DNA from: Endotrypanum monterogeii
Taxonomy: Eukaryota; Euglenozoa; Kinetoplastea; Trypanosomatida; Trypanosomatidae
Direction: 5' to 3'
Length of the DNA stretch: 64,000 nucleotides
Assembly (NCBI GenBank): GCA_000333855.2
Contig: CM007341.1
Location: 144,676 to 208,675, forward strand
A program made the translations under genes and the position numbers. The notes under the pieces were generated by a model, which made no database searches, had not been told where the DNA came from, and saw nothing but the letters and a program-made list of their open reading frames with translations. This document shows positions 60,375 through 64,000 of this stretch, piece by piece (the stretch's first letter is position 1; each line of letters starts with the position of its first letter).

Positions 60375-60671
60375 TTACCGTGGGAGAGGGAAACCGATAT
60401 TTTTGTTCTCTACAGCACCCACTCCGTCACGCAAAATCAGTCGAGCCTCCTCCGGTATGAAGCCTAGCGGCTCTGAAGACGCTCCTCGGCGCCACTCAAC
60501 TACCCACTGGAAAATAGTCTTGGCCACCAGACCCCGCAGGCAGTCCCTAACCGAAGCCCTCACAAAACCTGCCCGCGCCTTGGGCGTAATCACTGAGGCA
60601 TCCTGGGCTCCTCCACCCAGACACAGCCAAGTGAATGTAAAATCTGATTGAGCCACGCAAACACTTTGCAT
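60375..60671 (-). CDS. Small hypothetical protein (98 aa)
   Basis: ATG-initiated frame of 98 residues with a non-repetitive, balanced composition, unlike the microsatellite frames of other spacers. It contains SDFTFTWLCLGGGAQDASV, a basic/hydrophobic helix (RDCLRGLVAKTIFQWVVEW) and EEARLILRDGVGAVENKN. No family recognised. The 1.1-kb spacing between ABCE1 and the EF-hand gene leaves room for a separate small gene. Confidence 0.45.
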   Translation of the reverse strand: MQSVCVAQSDFTFTWLCLGGGAQDASVITPKARAGFVRASVRDCLRGLVAKTIFQWVVEWRRGASSEPLGFIPEEARLILRDGVGAVENKNIGFPLPR

Positions 60672-61104
60672 CAGTGAAGTATTGCAAGAGCCTTCGCGGT
60701 CATAAATGGCTTCAATATGGTACTTTCCTCAGAACAGGAGCGCTTACATCGGTTGTGACTTATGACTTGGATGTTTCCATTCGGACTCAGACAACCCTGT
60801 CGCCATCAGAAACATCTCAAGATTGGCAAGGCAAAGAAATTGCGTTACTTAGAGAAGGGGCAAGTATTGGGTAGAGTTCCCACGCCGGGGATGTCCCTCG
60901 TCATCAGGCATAGAGAACCAGTTGCAATAAAAAAAAAAAACGAATGATAACCCAGAGACATCGTAACCCTCACCTACATTGGAGACCTGGTCCCATTGAT
61001 GAAAAAAAAACAGATTTTTCCCCGTCCGAGTAATCGTTCAAAATAAGAAACATTTTTTCACGTTTAGGAAGACATTTGGTGTATCCTGTGTCATAGCAGA
61101 CCCC
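60672..61104 (-). other. Spacer downstream of EF-hand gene
   Basis: Non-coding by appearance, lower in GC than the rest of the window, with A-runs near 60928-60940 and 61001-61009. Nothing recognised. Confidence 0.55.
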
Positions 61105-61659
61105 TTAGAACAACTCGGAATCGACGAGTGTACCAACCAAGTTGCCTACAAAGGCTTTATAGTGCACCCGACCCTTTCTCAAGTGGCCAAACTGCTCCAA
61201 CCTGGTGCGAAGAGACTCCTCCTCTTGAGACGAGAGCCGACTTCCTTTCTCTGTTAATAGAGAAAAAAAAACATTCGCATCCACCATGCCGGTATCATCA
61301 GGATCGAACGGAGCAAAGGCAGCGCATAGGTCCGCGACGCTAATGTTTTCTTCGGCTTCCTCTTTTGTAGAATTTCGAATTCCAGAAAACTTCACCAAGA
61401 AAACGAAAAACTGAGCAAATGTCAGATAGTCTTCTCCTCCTGACTCTAGGTCCTCCATTATGGCGTCGAAGCTGTGATGTTCCTGATCACTGAACAAACT
61501 TTCAATCAACGCTTTGACTTCTGAGATACTCAAATAACCGTGGCCGCCTGCGTCCAGAATAAATAATGCCTCTCTCAGTTCCGCAACCGTTTCATGTGAT
61601 ATCCTGGGCATATATGTGGCTATGGCCCTGCTACCCCTTTGGGGGCTTGTGCCCTCCAT
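61105..61659 (-). CDS. EF-hand protein (calmodulin/centrin-like), partly degenerate
   Basis: 184 residues from the ATG at 61659. Four EF-hand-like units are visible. The first loop (DAGGHGYLSISE, 36-47) keeps Asp at position 1 and Glu at position 12. The third (DPDDTGMVDANV) has good early acidic residues but Val at position 12. The second (ESGGEDYLTFAQ) and fourth (near LRKGRVHYKAF) lack the Ca-binding set. The arrangement and length resemble centrin/calmodulin-like proteins, but most loops are unlikely to bind calcium well. An unstructured basic N-terminus (SPQRGSRAIATYMPR) precedes the domain. Possibly cytoskeletal or flagellar; not established. Confidence 0.85.
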   Translation of the reverse strand: MEGTSPQRGSRAIATYMPRISHETVAELREALFILDAGGHGYLSISEVKALIESLFSDQEHHSFDAIMEDLESGGEDYLTFAQFFVFLVKFSGIRNSTKEEAEENISVADLCAAFAPFDPDDTGMVDANVFFSLLTEKGSRLSSQEEESLRTRLEQFGHLRKGRVHYKAFVGNLVGTLVDSELF

Positions 61660-61980
61660 GACTGATGATGCTGCGTGGGGGAGACGAAACTATCTACAAC
61701 GAAAATGGAAATTTCAAAGAGTCTGATGGAAGCTGGTGGAGTACATTCAGCGCAGAGAATCTGCTTGAGGTCACTGGTGGAATCGATTCAGGCTAGAGTT
61801 GTTGCTACGACACACGTCTACGTGTAAGCAACAGGGGTGCAAAAACTGCACACTGAACCAACAACGGCATAGGCCTCTGAGTGCCAAAGGTAGGAATTAA
61901 TTCACCTGCTTCTAAGATAATGCGAGCAAAAAGAAAGGCTACTACGTTACAAACAAGGACATATTCGTCTAATCCACATC
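61660..61980 (-). other. Short spacer
   Basis: 320 bp of unremarkable sequence without simple repeats. No gene seen. Confidence 0.6.
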
Positions 61981-62913
61981 CTACTTCGCCCCACCGAAAG
62001 GAGTTGAGCTGTGTTCCTCGCCGCTCTTTGCATCTAAAGCGCTGCTAAGATCCGAGTATGGAACTCGAGACTCCCCAACCCCAGAAGAAGAAGAATATAT
62101 CGATCGAGATGGATATTCAGAAGTATTCAAGTTAGATGAACTAATGCCACGAATGCCCTGAAATAGGAGCCCAGTACTCTGTAGCTGTTCAACAAAGTCG
62201 TCTACTCGCTGGAGAGGGTCTTCACCTATCCGGGTCATCGACTGCTGAAGTGTGCGTGCTACTTTGGCCAGTTGTACACCGTCGCTGCTGAGGAGAGAAG
62301 AAACAAGTGCGTGCATCACGTAATCGGCACCGTACTTTCTCCCAGAGCAAAACTCAGGCCTGCGCGACCTCACCCACTCGAAAAAGTCTACGAAAGGGTT
62401 GATATGGCGCACTGCCTCGAAGTCTTTCCTCATTTGTTCCTGCTCACTAGGTTGGAACTGCACGGCAAATAAGAGATGCTTAGCCTGAAGCTCTATACTC
62501 GCAGTCCAAAGGGGCAACTCTAACCCATTTACACCACGCGTGATTTGACGGAAGAGAATCTTAGAGGAAAAATACACCAGCAGGCAACCAGTCAACAGCA
62601 TCAGCCAGTCCACGCTCCGTCGTTTTTCGAAAGGGATGCTGCTGAATCCTGAATGCCCTTGTACTCCGGCGTGTTTGGCAGCCTGACGAGCAGCACTTGC
62701 ATTTATACCCATGATAGAGAAGTGCCCATATTCATGATTGGTTATTTCGGGGAACTGTACTCCACGGTATTTCTCCTGCACCTTTCGGCGGAGCTCCTCC
62801 TCTCTAGCACGCTCCTCAGCACTGTGCTCAAGACGCAGGGCCGGAGTCGAGGAAAAGAAACGCTCGTCTACCCAGAAGGGTAGTAATACACGGTGCACGC
62901 TGCGCCGGAGCAT
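61981..62913 (-). CDS. Probable mitochondrial membrane protein, function unknown
   Basis: 310 residues from the ATG at 62913. The frame continues nine codons upstream only to a GTG. The N-terminus MLRRSVHRVLLPFWVDERFFSS fits a mitochondrial presequence. A charged helix follows (EERAREEELRRKVQEKYRG). A single hydrophobic segment (DWLMLLTGCLLVYFSSKILF, near residue 100-120) is the likely transmembrane helix, preceded by Arg-rich KRRS. The C-terminal part is soluble and ends in a Ser-rich tail. No family recognised; a kinetoplastid-specific inner- or outer-membrane protein is plausible. Confidence 0.72.
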   Translation of the reverse strand: MLRRSVHRVLLPFWVDERFFSSTPALRLEHSAEERAREEELRRKVQEKYRGVQFPEITNHEYGHFSIMGINASAARQAAKHAGVQGHSGFSSIPFEKRRSVDWLMLLTGCLLVYFSSKILFRQITRGVNGLELPLWTASIELQAKHLLFAVQFQPSEQEQMRKDFEAVRHINPFVDFFEWVRSRRPEFCSGRKYGADYVMHALVSSLLSSDGVQLAKVARTLQQSMTRIGEDPLQRVDDFVEQLQSTGLLFQGIRGISSSNLNTSEYPSRSIYSSSSGVGESRVPYSDLSSALDAKSGEEHSSTPFGGAK

Positions 62914-64000
62914 GTAAATTCTGAGTGCGGTTGAAATCACAAGTCGTCCTTTGCCACTCTATACTGAAAAGAGAGTTGAGAAAGAGAGAAGTGAAAGTGA
63001 TGGGTAAAGGGCCCTCTTCTGAATGAGGGAGAGCTACGGGTCGAGAGAAACGGACTACTTCGCAGCAAGTGATCTCAAGAAACGATAATGCGATGAAAAC
63101 CCGTGTCTTAGATTGTATGCGCAATTCGGAGAATCTGATTTCACTTCATCAGCTAGCCATCAGCTGCTCTTGCCAAAAGGAATGCATTCAAAACGATCGC
63201 TCTGACCGTTCGGATAGCATTTCCTTTCGATCACCTCTTTCGTATCTCATGCTATTTGAGGCACTTTTTCGGGGAATACAACTTCCTATGAGCAGTGCAA
63301 TAGTTGCTGCAAGCACCAAACTGGCAATTGGGTGCAGCAGATCCGAGTCTCTGATGAACTGAAAGTCCATTTGACTGCCGACACATAGAGTCGTTTTTGC
63401 GCTAGGATAAACAAGTGAAAAAAGGGAGGTACTAGGAGAAGTTGTGGTGCGAAAAGTAAAAAGTTGGAAGATGTATTGAAAGGGAAGTGACGACTGAAAA
63501 ATGCTCGTATGGGAAAATGTTCTTCACTTTACCCACTCGAGGCGTCAACTCCACTCCGCTGGGTGGATGCGCTTCATGTCACAACCTGAAGCGACACCCA
63601 GACTTCGCATGTGAATAAAACGTCAGCACCGCACCGATTTCTACCTCCCAAGCTAATTGGTCGCATCGCTGTGCTTGCCCATTTTATCGCTTTCATTGCT
63701 CGATGGGCCCGCTTGTGATGTCCAGATTCCCGGAGCCCCACATGCTGCAGCAGCGGCGCATTGCCCATCAACTGATGGAGTTGTCTGGATCTGCTGGTCA
63801 AAGCTGAGTTACGAGGATCAGCTACATGCTCTGAAACAGCCTCACATGGTCTCACAACTCGACACCCACTCTCTAAAGTCACCGGAAAAATACAATTTTC
63901 GAGCGCCACCCTCTCCACGAAACACACTAACACAGAAACCGAATATAGTCCCCACTGGCAAAAACACCACGTGACCTGCGAACGACTGCTCTGCAAAATC
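62914..64000. other. Right-end region with little recognisable coding
   Basis: About 1.1 kb with lower GC and almost no simple repeats. One 60-residue membrane-type frame lies at 63188-63370 (listed). A minus-strand frame from 63574 stays open to the window edge but starts with no ATG and looks like no known protein. A plus-strand frame at 63657-63974 overlaps it. I cannot decide which, if either, is coding. Confidence 0.45.
63188..63370 (-). CDS. Possible small single-pass membrane protein (60 aa)
   Basis: ATG at 63370, 60 residues. One hydrophobic segment (PIASLVLAATIALLIGSC, about 14-31) follows a short N-terminal region with acidic residues. A basic, Ser/Arg-rich tail follows it. The pattern suits a small mitochondrial or endomembrane protein. 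No family recognised and the frame is short, so this is tentative. Confidence 0.4.
   Translation of the reverse strand: MDFQFIRDSDLLHPIASLVLAATIALLIGSCIPRKSASNSMRYERGDRKEMLSERSERSF

Noticed and set aside
63574..64000. A partial gene on the minus strand reaching the window edge
   Set aside because: Its only initiation codon in view is TTG, the composition is atypical, and an overlapping plus-strand frame is equally open; no family signal in either.

Overview
The window reads as nuclear DNA of a trypanosomatid of the Leishmania group (Leishmaniinae), about 64 kb from the interior of a chromosome. The evidence is architectural: every gene is intronless, genes lie head to tail in long same-strand blocks, and intergenic spacers of about 0.7-2.4 kb are full of (TA)n, (GT)n, poly-pyrimidine and homopolymer tracts typical of trans-splicing regions. 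The 119-nt 5S rRNA matches my memory of the Leishmania/trypanosome 5S sequence. The gene set (La, phosphoglucomutase, class I histone deacetylase, RNase L inhibitor/ABCE1, a dihydrolipoamide acetyltransferase-like protein) is what I recall from Leishmania chromosome 21; that assignment is from memory, not from a search.

Layout. Two plus-strand genes (171-4002) form the 3' end of one polycistronic unit. All convincing protein genes from 5952 to about 63370 are on the minus strand and form the 3' portion of a second unit. Between them is a convergent strand-switch region (4003-5951) that holds Pol III genes: a 5S rRNA and a tRNA-Ser(GCT). The tRNA appears twice only because an exact 498-bp block is repeated on both sides of a 10-N gap, almost certainly an assembly artefact.

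The minus-strand unit, read from the strand switch rightward (its transcription runs right to left), encodes: a CFAP70-like flagellar TPR protein; La RNA-binding protein; a two-lipoyl-domain E3-binding/E2-like protein; a minimal Qc-SNARE; a possible HMG-box mitochondrial protein; a Pcf11-type CID protein; two unassigned proteins (one probably mitochondrial); a DEAD-family helicase with DEVD in motif II; two tandem DNA polymerase eta paralogues; phosphoglucomutase; a helical-repeat protein; Nbp35; a LACTB2-like metallo-beta-lactamase; a class I histone deacetylase; an NTF2-like small protein; a dual-specificity-phosphatase-fold protein whose catalytic Cys is Ser; ABCE1/RLI; a small ORF; an EF-hand protein; and small or mitochondrial membrane proteins at the right end. 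As usual in trypanosomatids, neighbours are co-transcribed but are not functionally linked in the way bacterial operons are. Expression is set by trans-splicing, polyadenylation and UTRs.

The most unusual content is the polymerase eta pair. It is a mosaic in which a 653-bp block with one seen mismatch sits between strongly diverged segments, and the two copies have different little-finger and C-terminal regions. Also notable are the pseudophosphatase, the near-perfect internal lipoyl-domain duplication, a pyrimidine-rich minisatellite in the La leader, and poly-C tracts directly upstream of candidate splice acceptors. I saw no mobile element, CRISPR array or new multi-gene system. Start codons were chosen as the first plausible ATG, because several longer frames begin at non-ATG codons.
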